From positions 558,001-622,000 of the forward strand of contig CAVZRL010000009.1 in NCBI GenBank assembly GCA_963777775.1: a DNA stretch of 64,000 nucleotides, written 5' to 3'. The position numbers and the translations under genes were made by a program. This document shows positions 32,680 to 40,356 of this stretch, one piece after another (the first letter of the stretch is position 1; each line of letters begins with the position of its first letter). The notes under the pieces were generated by a model. It had not been told where the DNA came from and did not search any database. It saw only the letters and a program-made list of their open reading frames with translations. Origin of the DNA: WHSW01 sp963777775 (GTDB lineage: Bacteria > Actinomycetota > Thermoleophilia > Solirubrobacterales > 70-9).

Positions 32680-34911
32680 ATGCGGGCACGGTCGCCGGGA
32701 GCAGGGACCTTCGCGCTGATCGCGATTGGCGCCGCGCTGGCGCTCCCCGGAACCGCATCGGCGGCGATCAGCGACGTCTTCGACGGCGACGTCGAGTGCC
32801 GGGTGCAGGGCGACGGGGTGCGATTCTGCAGCAACTTCGACGGCGCCCCGCGCTCAACGACCAAGACCTTCGACGGGGTGCCGCTCGACATCAACGTCGC
32901 TTTCCCGCCGGCGCCGGCGAGCGGCCCGGACGGCGACTATCCGCTGGTGATGCTGTTCCACGGCTACGGCGGCGACAAGATCGGGCTTGCCTCGATGCAG
33001 CGCTTTCTCGACGCCGGCTACGCCACCTTCTCGATCACCGACCGCGGCTTTCACGAGTCCTGCGGCTCCGCCGCGTCCCGGGCCGCGGACCCGGCGGGCT
33101 GCGCCGCGGGTTACGTGCGCCTGATCGACACCCGCTACGAGGTACGCGACGCGCAGCTGCTCGCCGGCCGGCTCGTCGACCAGGGGCTCGTCGCCCCGGA
33201 CGAGCTGGCCGCGATCGGCGGCTCGTACGGGGGAGGGATGTCACTGGCGCTGGCGGCGCTTCGCAACCGCACGATGCAGCCCGACGGCAGCCTGATCCCC
33301 TGGACGAGCCCGGACGGAGTCGCGCTCGAGCTCGCCGCCGCGGCGCCGTTCATCACCTGGAGCGACCTCGCCTACTCGCTCACTCCCAACGGCTCGACCC
33401 TCGACTACGTCAGGAAGGCGCCCTACCGAGGGCGATTCGGCGTCTTGAAGGAGTCCCTGGTCAACGGGCTCTACGTGTCAGGCCTGGGAGCGCCGGGCTT
33501 CTACGCGCCGCAGGGCGCCGATCCGAGCGCCGACCTGACCGGATGGCGCTCGCTGCTGCTGGCCGGCGAGCCCTACGACGGCCGGCCCGAGGCGGAGGCG
33601 ATCCTCGACGAGGTCACCTCCCATCACTCGGCCTACTACATCGACCCGAGCGTCGAACCGGCGCCGGTCCTGTTCTCGAACGGGTTCACCGACGACCTGT
33701 TCCCGGTCGACGAGGCGCTGCGCTTTTACAACCGCACCCGAGCCAAGCACCCCGAGGCCCACCTGTCGCTGATCTTCGGCGAGATCGCCGGGCACCCGCG
33801 CTCGACCAGCAAGGACAACGTCAACGAACTGCTGCGCGCTCGCGAGCTGGAGTGGTTCGAGCACTTCGTCCTCGGCGAGGGTCCGGAGCCGTTCGAGGGC
33901 GTGACCGCGTTCACCCAGACCTGCCCGGCCGGCGAGCTCGGCGGCGGCCCCTACCAGGCGCGGACCTGGGCTCGGATCGCAAAGGGCGAGGTCCGGTTCC
34001 GCGAGCGCGGCGCGCGATCGATCGCCGCCGACGCCGGCGACCCGGCGATCGCGGCGACGTTCGACCCGGTCACGGGGGGCGGCGCCTGCGCGACGGCCGA
34101 CGGCGCCGATCAGCCCGGCAGCGCGAGCTACCGACTCGAGCCGGCCCCCGAGGGCGGCTACACGCTGCTCGGCTCCCCGACCCTGATCGCGAAGTTCACC
34201 CTCCCCGGCGAGACCTCACAGGTCGCGGCGCGCCTGCTCGACGTCGCTCCGAGCGGCGAGGAGACGCTGATCGCGCGCGGCCTCTGGAGACCGGAGAGCG
34301 GCGGCCCGACCAAGCAGGCGTTCCAGCTTCACGCCAACGGCTGGCACTTCGACCAGGGCCATCTCGCGAAGCTCGAGCTGCTGCCGGCCGACGACGGCGG
34401 CGGCCCGCTCGGCGGCTACGGCCGCCCGTCCAACGACCAGCAGCAGGTCACCGTCTCGAACCTCCAGCTACGCCTGCCGGTGCGGGAGAAGCCGGGCGCC
34501 CTCGGCGGAGTCGTCTCCGCGCCCGCGCCGAAGTTCGTGCCGGACGGCTACAAGCTCTCCGAGGACTTCGACCGCAATCCGCGCGCGAAGCTGACCGCGG
34601 GCCCGATCCGGCCCGACGGGCGCAAGCTGCGGGCCAAGGTCAAGTGCCCGCGCGGCTTTGAGACCTGCAGCGACGGGCTGGTCGTGCTCGAGTCGCGGCT
34701 CGGCGGCGCGAAGCGCTCATTTGCCGTCGCCAAGGGGAGCTTCGAGCTCAAGGGCGGCGGGCGCCGTCACATCGAGCTGCTGATGACCGAGGACGCGCGC
34801 GATTACCTGAGCGACCACTCACGGCTGCCGGTCACGGCCGAGACGACGAGCGCGGAAACGACCGGGGTGGCGATCCAGCGGGTCGGGATCCGCAAGCGCA
34901 GCCGGCGCTAA
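32680..34911 (+). CDS. Large secreted alpha/beta hydrolase (CocE/X-Pro peptidase-like)
   Basis: 743 residues. Signal peptide FALIAIGAALALPGTASAA. The hydrolase domain has LVMLFHGYGGDKIGLAS (oxyanion region), IGGSYGGGMSLALAAL (nucleophile elbow GSYGG, Ser), NGFTDDLFPVDEALRFY (acid) and GEIAGHPRSTSKDN (His). A beta-rich C-terminal domain follows, as in the S15/CocE family of acyl or peptide esterases, and a basic tail GIRKRSRR ends it. It would act outside the cell on a peptide, polymer or acyl ester. TACTCT (32665-32670) stands 9 nt before the ATG. The end overlaps tatC by 4 nt. Confidence 0.75.
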   Translation: MRARSPGAGTFALIAIGAALALPGTASAAISDVFDGDVECRVQGDGVRFCSNFDGAPRSTTKTFDGVPLDINVAFPPAPASGPDGDYPLVMLFHGYGGDKIGLASMQRFLDAGYATFSITDRGFHESCGSAASRAADPAGCAAGYVRLIDTRYEVRDAQLLAGRLVDQGLVAPDELAAIGGSYGGGMSLALAALRNRTMQPDGSLIPWTSPDGVALELAAAAPFITWSDLAYSLTPNGSTLDYVRKAPYRGRFGVLKESLVNGLYVSGLGAPGFYAPQGADPSADLTGWRSLLLAGEPYDGRPEAEAILDEVTSHHSAYYIDPSVEPAPVLFSNGFTDDLFPVDEALRFYNRTRAKHPEAHLSLIFGEIAGHPRSTSKDNVNELLRARELEWFEHFVLGEGPEPFEGVTAFTQTCPAGELGGGPYQARTWARIAKGEVRFRERGARSIAADAGDPAIAATFDPVTGGGACATADGADQPGSASYRLEPAPEGGYTLLGSPTLIAKFTLPGETSQVAARLLDVAPSGEETLIARGLWRPESGGPTKQAFQLHANGWHFDQGHLAKLELLPADDGGGPLGGYGRPSNDQQQVTVSNLQLRLPVREKPGALGGVVSAPAPKFVPDGYKLSEDFDRNPRAKLTAGPIRPDGRKLRAKVKCPRGFETCSDGLVVLESRLGGAKRSFAVAKGSFELKGGGRRHIELLMTEDARDYLSDHSRLPVTAETTSAETTGVAIQRVGIRKRSRR

Positions 34912-35684
34912 GCGCCGCCGTCAACGGAAGCGGCGCGATCGCGGAGATCGCGAGCCTGATCAGCCGGAGTGCCGAAGCGGCGAGCCAGCAGCAGGGAGGC
35001 CTCGAAGAGGCCGTAGAGCGGCGCCATCGAGAGCAGCATCGTCACCGGGTCGGTGCCGGGAAGCAGCATTGCCGCCACGGCGATCGCGAGCACGGCGTAG
35101 CGGCGGTTGGCGGCGAGCTGCGCCGGGGTGACGATCCCGAGTCGGCAGATCGCGAGCGTGCCGACGGGGACCTGGAACAGGATCCCGACCGCGATCAGGC
35201 TCGTGATCAAAAAGCCGTAGTACTCCGACGCGCGAACCTCGATCCGGAACTCGCCGGCGTTGAAGCCGAGCAGGAACTCGGTCGCCGCGGGGACGATGAC
35301 CGCGTAGGCGAAAACGGCCCCGCCGATGAACAGGACCGGGACCATGGCCACGAACGGAGTCGCGGTCCTGCGCGCACGAGGGCTCAGCGCAGGCAAGACG
35401 AAGGCATGGATCTGGTTCAGGATCACCGGCAGGGCGAGCAGAAATCCGGCGTAGAGCGCCAGCTTCACAGTCGTAAAGAACGGCTCCGTCACACCGAGCG
35501 TGATCGGCTCGCGCCCGTCCGGCAGGGGCTGATTGGCGAGCTCCAGGAGCAGGTCGTCCTGCCAGAAGCAGAGGCCCACCGCGACGGCGAGCGCGGCGAT
35601 GCAGACGAAGAGCCGCGTACGGAGCTCGTCGAGGTGCTCGACGAGGGTCAGCTCTTGGCCGTGATCGGCAGCGGTGAGCCTCAA
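34908..35684 (-). CDS. tatC: Sec-independent protein translocase TatC
   Basis: 258 residues with six membrane helices. LVEHLDELRTRLFVCIAAL is the conserved N-terminal signature (HLxELRxR), FVLPALSPRARR and EYYGFLITSLIAVGILFQVP follow. TatC is the receptor for twin-arginine signal peptides. TTG 35684 is inferred; it lies 4 nt after the tatA stop codon and has no clear ribosome-binding site. A 17-bp direct repeat (35645-35661, 35686-35702) spans the tatA/tatC junction. The cluster upstream encodes an exported protein with a twin-arginine signal, an obvious client. Confidence 0.92.
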   Translation of the reverse strand: MRLTAADHGQELTLVEHLDELRTRLFVCIAALAVAVGLCFWQDDLLLELANQPLPDGREPITLGVTEPFFTTVKLALYAGFLLALPVILNQIHAFVLPALSPRARRTATPFVAMVPVLFIGGAVFAYAVIVPAATEFLLGFNAGEFRIEVRASEYYGFLITSLIAVGILFQVPVGTLAICRLGIVTPAQLAANRRYAVLAIAVAAMLLPGTDPVTMLLSMAPLYGLFEASLLLARRFGTPADQARDLRDRAASVDGGA

Positions 35685-35688
35685 CGGG

Positions 35689-35889
35689 TCAGCTCTTGGC
35701 CGGCTCGGTCTCGCGCTTGCCGCTCTCGATCGCCGTGGGGGACTCGTCCTCTCGTCCCGTGATCGAGTCCTTGAATTCGCGGAAGCCCTTGCCCGCCGAC
35801 CTTCCGAGCTCGGGCAGCTTCTTCGGCCCGAAGACGATCAGGGCGAGGATCAGAACGATCGCTATCTCCATTGGTCCAATGTTCGGCAT
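35689..35889 (-). CDS. tatA: Sec-independent protein translocase TatA
   Basis: 66 residues. One membrane helix (IAIVLILALIVFGPKKLPEL) followed by the hinge FGPKKLPELGRSAGKGFREF of TatA/E proteins, and an acidic tail. It oligomerises to form the transport pore with TatC. AGAGGTAGAGAAG precedes the ATG. It is followed by tatC in the same operon. Confidence 0.92.
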   Translation of the reverse strand: MPNIGPMEIAIVLILALIVFGPKKLPELGRSAGKGFREFKDSITGREDESPTAIESGKRETEPAKS

Positions 35890-35917
35890 CGCTTCTCTAC
35901 CTCTCTTGGGCCGCGGC

Positions 35918-36292
35918 CTACTGGACCTCGACCGTCGCTTTCATGAACGGGTGGAACCGGCAGTAGTAGGAGTAGGTGCCGGGCTGCTCGAAGGTGGCGT
36001 TGCCCGAGTCGTCCTGGTCCAAGGTCCCGGTGTCGAACGAGCCGTCATCGGCGGTCGCCGTGTGCGGCGCTTGATCGCCGTTGGTCCACACGAGCTCGGC
36101 GCCGACGTCGACGGTCACCCGCTCCGGGTCGTAGTTGAAGTCGGCGATCCTGATCTCGTTGGTCGACTCCGCCGCCGGCGCACCGGCTGCCGTCGCCATC
36201 GGTTCCTCGTCGCCGCCGCAGCCGCCGGCGACGACGCCGGCGCCCAGGCTGGCGCAGACGAGCAGCGCCACGAGCTGAGGCGATTCCCTCAC
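35918..36292 (-). CDS. Cupredoxin-domain lipoprotein (plastocyanin/azurin-like)
   Basis: 124 residues. A lipoprotein signal peptide with lipobox VAGGC (Cys25). The mature part has a type I copper-site pattern: His77 (APHTATADDGS), Cys111, His114 and Met117 (YYCRFHPFMK). It would carry electrons at the outer face of the membrane. GTG 36292 overlaps the stop codon of the upstream ferritin-like gene (GTGA), so it is translationally coupled and in one operon with tatA and tatC. Confidence 0.85.
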   Translation of the reverse strand: MRESPQLVALLVCASLGAGVVAGGCGGDEEPMATAAGAPAAESTNEIRIADFNYDPERVTVDVGAELVWTNGDQAPHTATADDGSFDTGTLDQDDSGNATFEQPGTYSYYCRFHPFMKATVEVQ

Positions 36293-36924
36293 GACTGGAT
36301 GAATGGCTGCACCGCCTTAAGCACCTCGTCCTCGGTCAGCGTCGGGTCGAACGCCTCCGGGGCCGGCGGCTCACCGTTGGCCAGCCGCAGGGCCGCCGCG
36401 TGACGAGCCTCGACCTGAACGATGCCGCCGGCGGTCGCGAGCAGGTCCTTGGAGTCGATCATCGGCGCGGCGCCGTTGTAGGCACTGACCCCGGTGTCCT
36501 CGATCGTGATCGCCAGCGGGACGAACTTCCCGGCGCTTGAGAAGGCGTCACCGAAGTCAACCTTCGGCGCCTTGACCGGCTCGCCGCCGAGGTCCTCGAT
36601 CGTCGCCACCAGCGCGTCGACGTGCTCCTGCTCCTCGTCGCCGAACGTCTTCACGTACTCGGCGACCTCCTTGCTCAGGCCCTTGACCGCGGCCGCCTCC
36701 TTGTAGAAGGTGGCCTCGAGGTACTCGAGCGTGAGCGCGAAGTTGAGGATCTCGATGTCCCCCATCGAGCCCTGTGCGAAGGCCCGGCGGACCAGCGGGG
36801 TGACGGCCGTCGCGCCGTAGAGGGCGCCGGCCGCGAGTGCGGCGCGGACGAGCAGTGTGCCGCGATTGAGGCTCTCGACCTCGACCGCCACCAGCTCCGG
36901 GGCTGCCTTGTCGTAGTTCTTCAT
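36289..36924 (-). CDS. Exported ferritin-like domain protein
   Basis: 211 residues. The N-terminus SLNRGTLLVRAALAAGALYG is hydrophobic, like a degraded Tat signal lacking the RR pair, so export is likely but the route is uncertain. The rest is a four-helix ferritin-like bundle (ALTLEYLEATFYKEA, FGDEEQEHVDALVATIEDLG, QVEARHAAALR) with Glu and His residues suitable for a di-iron site. It is a paralogue of the following protein. AGGAAGCAGG precedes ATG 36924. The role may be metal or redox protection outside the cell. Confidence 0.75.
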   Translation of the reverse strand: MKNYDKAAPELVAVEVESLNRGTLLVRAALAAGALYGATAVTPLVRRAFAQGSMGDIEILNFALTLEYLEATFYKEAAAVKGLSKEVAEYVKTFGDEEQEHVDALVATIEDLGGEPVKAPKVDFGDAFSSAGKFVPLAITIEDTGVSAYNGAAPMIDSKDLLATAGGIVQVEARHAAALRLANGEPPAPEAFDPTLTEDEVLKAVQPFIQS

Positions 36925-36955
36925 CCTGCTTCCTTTCTCGCTTGCGCCTCGTCGC

Positions 36956-37606
36956 TCAGACGAGGAACGGCTTGACCTCGTCGAGCACGGTCTGCATGTC
37001 GGCGCCCTGAGCGAACGCCCCGTCCGGGGTGACCGGCTCGCCGACCAGCGCGTTGAGCGCGGCCGCATGGCGCCCTTCGACCGAATGGATCGAGAGCGCC
37101 GCCGCGAGCACGTCGGGGCTCTCGATCGCCGCCGCCTGTCCGAGGTAGGCGGCGGCGCCGAGGTTCTCGACCGTCGCCGCGAGCTCGAGCACGGAGGCCG
37201 CGTCGTCAAGCGGAAACTGCGCCTTCGGCTCCTTCGCGGGCTGGCCTCCGAGTTGCTTCGCGGTCGCGGTGAGCGCTGCGACGTGCTCCTGCTCGGCCTG
37301 GCCGATCGACTTGATCAAGGCGAGGTCACCGCCCTTGAACAGGCCGCTCTTGGCGACCTCGCCGTAGAAGCCGGCCTCGAGGTACTCGAGCGTGAGCGCG
37401 TAGTTGACGATCCCGAGATCGCCGTCGCCGAACTGCGAGGCCATGTCCTCGTCGGCGGCGGTCGCCATCTCCTCGTCGTCATCCCCACAGGCCGCCAGCA
37501 GCGCACCGGCTGCCGTCGTGCCACCGGTGAGCGCGAGGAACCGGCGTCGCGACACCGGGTCGCGGGCGACGCGCGAGAGCGCGCTCTCGATCCGCAAAGA
37601 GGTCAT
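36956..37606 (-). CDS. Tat-exported ferritin-like lipoprotein
   Basis: 216 residues. SRRRFLALTGGTTAAG is a twin-arginine signal (Arg20-Arg22) and LLAAC (Cys40) a lipobox, so it is a Tat-exported lipoprotein. The mature ferritin-like four-helix bundle has ALTLEYLEAGFYGEVAKSG, SIGQAEQEHVAALTATA and SVEGRHAAALNALVG, aligning with its downstream paralogue. It heads the minus-strand cluster that continues with a second ferritin-like protein, cupredoxin, TatA and TatC. Function unknown; iron or peroxide handling at the cell surface is an inference. Confidence 0.8.
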   Translation of the reverse strand: MTSLRIESALSRVARDPVSRRRFLALTGGTTAAGALLAACGDDDEEMATAADEDMASQFGDGDLGIVNYALTLEYLEAGFYGEVAKSGLFKGGDLALIKSIGQAEQEHVAALTATAKQLGGQPAKEPKAQFPLDDAASVLELAATVENLGAAAYLGQAAAIESPDVLAAALSIHSVEGRHAAALNALVGEPVTPDGAFAQGADMQTVLDEVKPFLV

Positions 37607-37697
37607 CGTTTGTGCTCCTTGGGTAGCGCCGGGGCTCCCTGCGGCCCCGCTTGTCCCACGTCCTACGGGAGCGACCGCGGTGTGGATCAGCCCCGGG

Positions 37698-38633
37698 TCA
37701 GCCGAGCCGGCGATAGGCCGAGACCGAGTACGCCTTAGGGCGCGCGTGCAGGATCGGGTCGTCGGAGAGCTCGATCCCGTCGATCACCCTGGTCGGATCG
37801 AAGACCTCGATGTGGCCGTCGCCCTCGGGGTCGTCGGCCAGCTCGGTGAGCTCGAGCCTGCCGGCGTCGACCAGCTCGCGATCGTCGGGCCAGACCGCGG
37901 TCGGGTCGTCAAGCGGATCGTCGCCGGCGGCGAGCTGGATCCGGAACTCGAAGCCGACGGTCCCGGCGCTCAGCCGGTCAGCGAGCTCCTCGTGCAAGTA
38001 GTCGCGGCCCCGCTCGCGCGCTTCGTCGTCGGGAATCCGCTGCTCGGGCAGGTCGGCGACCAAGCGCCAGCGCGCCCAGGTGCAGCTGCCGTCGGGAGCG
38101 ATGAGCGCGAAGGCGTGCGGGTTGAAGTAGGTGGCGGCGGCGAAGCTGGCCAGCGGCTCGCGCATCTGGATCGCCTCGGCGGCGGTCATCGCCTCGGGGT
38201 GCGCGGCGACGTAGGCGCCGAGCTTCTCGAGGTCGGGCTGGCCGGTCTCGGGGTCGGGCGTGCGGGCCCGCATCAGCTCGAGGAAGTCCTCGGGCGTCCG
38301 GGTCACGAAGGCGGGCGATGTGGTCGCGAGGATGTCGGTCTCGAGTCCGTCCTGCATGCGCAGCTTGACCGCGATGCCGCGCCCGTCGCGGTCGGCGTCA
38401 TGCGCCCGGGGATTGCCGCTCGCGTTGGAGAAGCGGACCAGGGCCGCGATCTCGTCACCCTGCAGATGGGCCGCCCGGCTCAGACGGGCGGCTTCGGGAG
38501 TCGCGGTGAACGTGCCGTGCGCCCAGGTGCCCTTCGCGTGCAACGCCCTGCTGCCCTGATGGGGGCCGCCGTAGATCGGGTCGGCCGAGGCGATGATCTG
38601 CTCGTAGAGGTCCGGGTCGGGCAACGCGGCCAC
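37698..38633 (-). CDS. Small catalase-related haem peroxidase
   Basis: 311 residues, half of a normal catalase, like the catalase-family peroxidases (SrpA-type). Distal His32 (LHAKGTWAHGTF), Asn74 (FSNASGNPRAHD) and proximal Tyr302 (RPKAYSVSAYRRLG) are all kept. It would use H2O2, at low catalase efficiency, possibly on lipid peroxides. GTG 38633 gives the longest frame; TTG 38624, 7 nt after TAGGGT (38632-38637, minus strand), is the likelier leaderless start. It is divergent from an SDR gene. Its -10 box abuts the SDR -10 box. Confidence 0.8.
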   Translation of the reverse strand: MAALPDPDLYEQIIASADPIYGGPHQGSRALHAKGTWAHGTFTATPEAARLSRAAHLQGDEIAALVRFSNASGNPRAHDADRDGRGIAVKLRMQDGLETDILATTSPAFVTRTPEDFLELMRARTPDPETGQPDLEKLGAYVAAHPEAMTAAEAIQMREPLASFAAATYFNPHAFALIAPDGSCTWARWRLVADLPEQRIPDDEARERGRDYLHEELADRLSAGTVGFEFRIQLAAGDDPLDDPTAVWPDDRELVDAGRLELTELADDPEGDGHIEVFDPTRVIDGIELSDDPILHARPKAYSVSAYRRLG

Positions 38634-38643
38634 CCTATAGCGT
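38632..38643. promoter_or_regulatory. Two abutting divergent -10 boxes
   Basis: On the minus strand TAGGGT (38637-38632) lies 7 nt before TTG 38624 of the catalase-like gene; on the plus strand TAGCGT (38638-38643) lies 8 nt before ATG 38652 of the SDR gene. The two hexamers touch, so RNA polymerase could not occupy both promoters at once. Confidence 0.5.
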
Positions 38644-38651
38644 CAGGCTCG

Positions 38652-39404
38652 ATGGACCTCGGAATCGACGGGCGAGTAGCGCTGGTGCTCGGCGCGAGCA
38701 GCGGGATCGGGCGCGGGGTCGCCACCGCGCTCGCCCGCGAGGGTGCCAGGGTGGCGATCGTCAGCCGCTCGCCGGAGCGCCTCGAGCGGGCAGCGTCGGA
38801 GATCGACGGTGACGTCACCGGGTTCGAGGGCGACACCGGCGACCTCGAGCGAATGGCGGCGCTGCCCGGCGAGGTCGCGACCGAGCTGGGCGCGATCGAG
38901 GTCCTGGTAACCAACACCGGCGGACCGCCGGTGGGCGCCGCGCTCGAAGCCGGGCTCGAGGTCTGGCGCGAAGCGCACGACTCGCTCGTCCTCGCGCCGC
39001 GGGTGCTGATCGAGGCCGTGCTGGGGCCGATGCGCGAGCGGCGCTGGGGCCGGATCGTCAACGTCGGCTCGAGCGCGACCTGGGAGCCGATCCCGGGCCT
39101 GGCGCTCTCGAACTCGCACCGGCCCGGGCTGGTCGGTTTCTTCAAGACGCTCGCCCGGGAAGTGGCCGCCGACGGGGTGACGGTCAACGACGTCGCAACC
39201 GGCCGCTTCGCGACCGATCGCCTGGCGGCGAACTGGGGCGGCTGGGAGCGGATGGAGAGCGAGGCGGCGAAGGAGATCCCCGCCGGCCGGCTCGGCACAC
39301 CGGAAGAGTACGGCGACCTGGTCGCGTTCCTCGCCTCCGAGCGCGCCGCCTACATCACCGGCACCTCGATCCCGATCGACGGCGGGCTGCTGCGCTCGAT
39401 CTAG
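38652..39404 (+). CDS. Short-chain dehydrogenase/reductase lacking the usual Tyr and Lys
   Basis: 250 residues. Cofactor loop GASSGIGRG, NTGG (variant of NNAG), VNVGSSATWE with the catalytic-type Ser, and the C-terminal ITGTSIPIDGGL are classical SDR. Where YxxxK should be, the sequence reads LSNSHRPGLVGFFK, so Tyr and Lys are replaced by Ser/Asn and Arg. It may use a different proton donor or have lost reductase activity. Such atypical SDRs form a known subgroup. A leaderless start is supported by TAGCGT at 8 nt. It converges with lgt, with 4 nt overlap. Confidence 0.8.
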   Translation: MDLGIDGRVALVLGASSGIGRGVATALAREGARVAIVSRSPERLERAASEIDGDVTGFEGDTGDLERMAALPGEVATELGAIEVLVTNTGGPPVGAALEAGLEVWREAHDSLVLAPRVLIEAVLGPMRERRWGRIVNVGSSATWEPIPGLALSNSHRPGLVGFFKTLAREVAADGVTVNDVATGRFATDRLAANWGGWERMESEAAKEIPAGRLGTPEEYGDLVAFLASERAAYITGTSIPIDGGLLRSI

Positions 39405-40213
39405 AGCGGCTCGGGCCGGGCGGCCGGATCGAGCCGCGCCGGAGGCGAGTCGCGCAGGCCCGGGGCAGCCGCGAGCTCGCCGCGGTTCGCCTTCACCGCG
39501 AGCCAGGCGCCACCGGCAAACATCATCGCGAGACTGATCAGCTGCGCCTGGGTGAGCCCGAGCAGCACCTCGTCGTTGCGGCGGATGAACTCGACCAGGA
39601 AGCGCTCGGACCCGGCGAGGACGAGGTAGAGCGCGAACAGGAGCCCGGGGCGGAGCGAGTCGCGAAGGCGCCAGAGGACGTAGGTCGCCAACCCCATCGC
39701 CAGCGTCTCGTAGATCGGCGTCGGATGCACGGGAACGTCGGTTGCCACGGTGCCGTCCGGGTAGGCCATCGCCCAGGGGCCGTCCCAGGGGATCCCGTAG
39801 TCGCCGTCACCGGAGACCTGGCAGCCGATCCGGCCCACCGCGTAGCCGATCGCGAGCCCCGGCGCGCAGACGTCGAGCAGGGTCAGGTTGAAAATCCGCC
39901 GCCACCAGGCCCAGAGCAGGACGCCGACCGCGCCGCCGACCGCGCCGCCAAACCAGACCAGTCCCGAGCCCGAGAAGATGCTCCCGAACAGGTCGTCGGA
40001 GACCGAGTCGTAGTTCTGGATGATGAAGTCGATCCGGGCGCCGATGATCCCGCCGACGAGGGCTGCGAAGACCATCTCGTAGGCCCAGTCGGCCGGCTTG
40101 CCGAGCTCCCTGAGGCGCTTGCCGACCAGCGCCCCGGCGGCGACGAAGCCGAGCGCGAACATGATCCCGAACGTCTGCAGGGTGAGCGGGCCGATCTCGA
40201 GCTCGGGCTGCAT
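39401..40213 (-). CDS. lgt: Phosphatidylglycerol:prolipoprotein diacylglyceryl transferase
   Basis: 270 residues with seven membrane helices. GGIIGARIDFIIQNYD, GLVWFGGAVGGAVGV and the signature GRIGCQVSGDGDYGIPW, then HPTPIYE and SERFLVEFIRRND, identify Lgt, which adds diacylglycerol to lipobox cysteines at the membrane. Two lipoproteins are encoded 4 kb away. ATG 40213 lies 3 nt beyond the 3' end of tRNA-Glu and has no ribosome-binding site, so lgt is probably read from a tRNA co-transcript processed to a leaderless mRNA. The C-terminal tail is Pro/Ala-rich. Confidence 0.92.
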   Translation of the reverse strand: MQPELEIGPLTLQTFGIMFALGFVAAGALVGKRLRELGKPADWAYEMVFAALVGGIIGARIDFIIQNYDSVSDDLFGSIFSGSGLVWFGGAVGGAVGVLLWAWWRRIFNLTLLDVCAPGLAIGYAVGRIGCQVSGDGDYGIPWDGPWAMAYPDGTVATDVPVHPTPIYETLAMGLATYVLWRLRDSLRPGLLFALYLVLAGSERFLVEFIRRNDEVLLGLTQAQLISLAMMFAGGAWLAVKANRGELAAAPGLRDSPPARLDPAARPEPL

Positions 40214-40216
40214 GGA

Positions 40217-40288
40217 TGACCCCGCGGGGAATCGAACCCCGATTTGATGGATGAAAACCACCGGTCTTAGCCATTAGACGACGGGGCC
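40217..40288 (-). tRNA. tRNA-Glu (TTC)
   Basis: 72 nt. Acceptor GGCCCCG/CGGGGTC with one G-T pair, discriminator A, anticodon stem GGTGG/CCATC with loop TTTTCAT giving TTC, T-arm CGGGG-TTCGATT-CCCCG. CCA is not encoded. Three bases separate it from the lgt start codon on the same strand. Confidence 0.95.
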
Positions 40289-40356
40289 CCAGGGGGAGTC
40301 TAGGGCGACCCTGTTGGGGTCCTACGTCCGCTCCGCCACCTAAGCTAGGCGAACGT

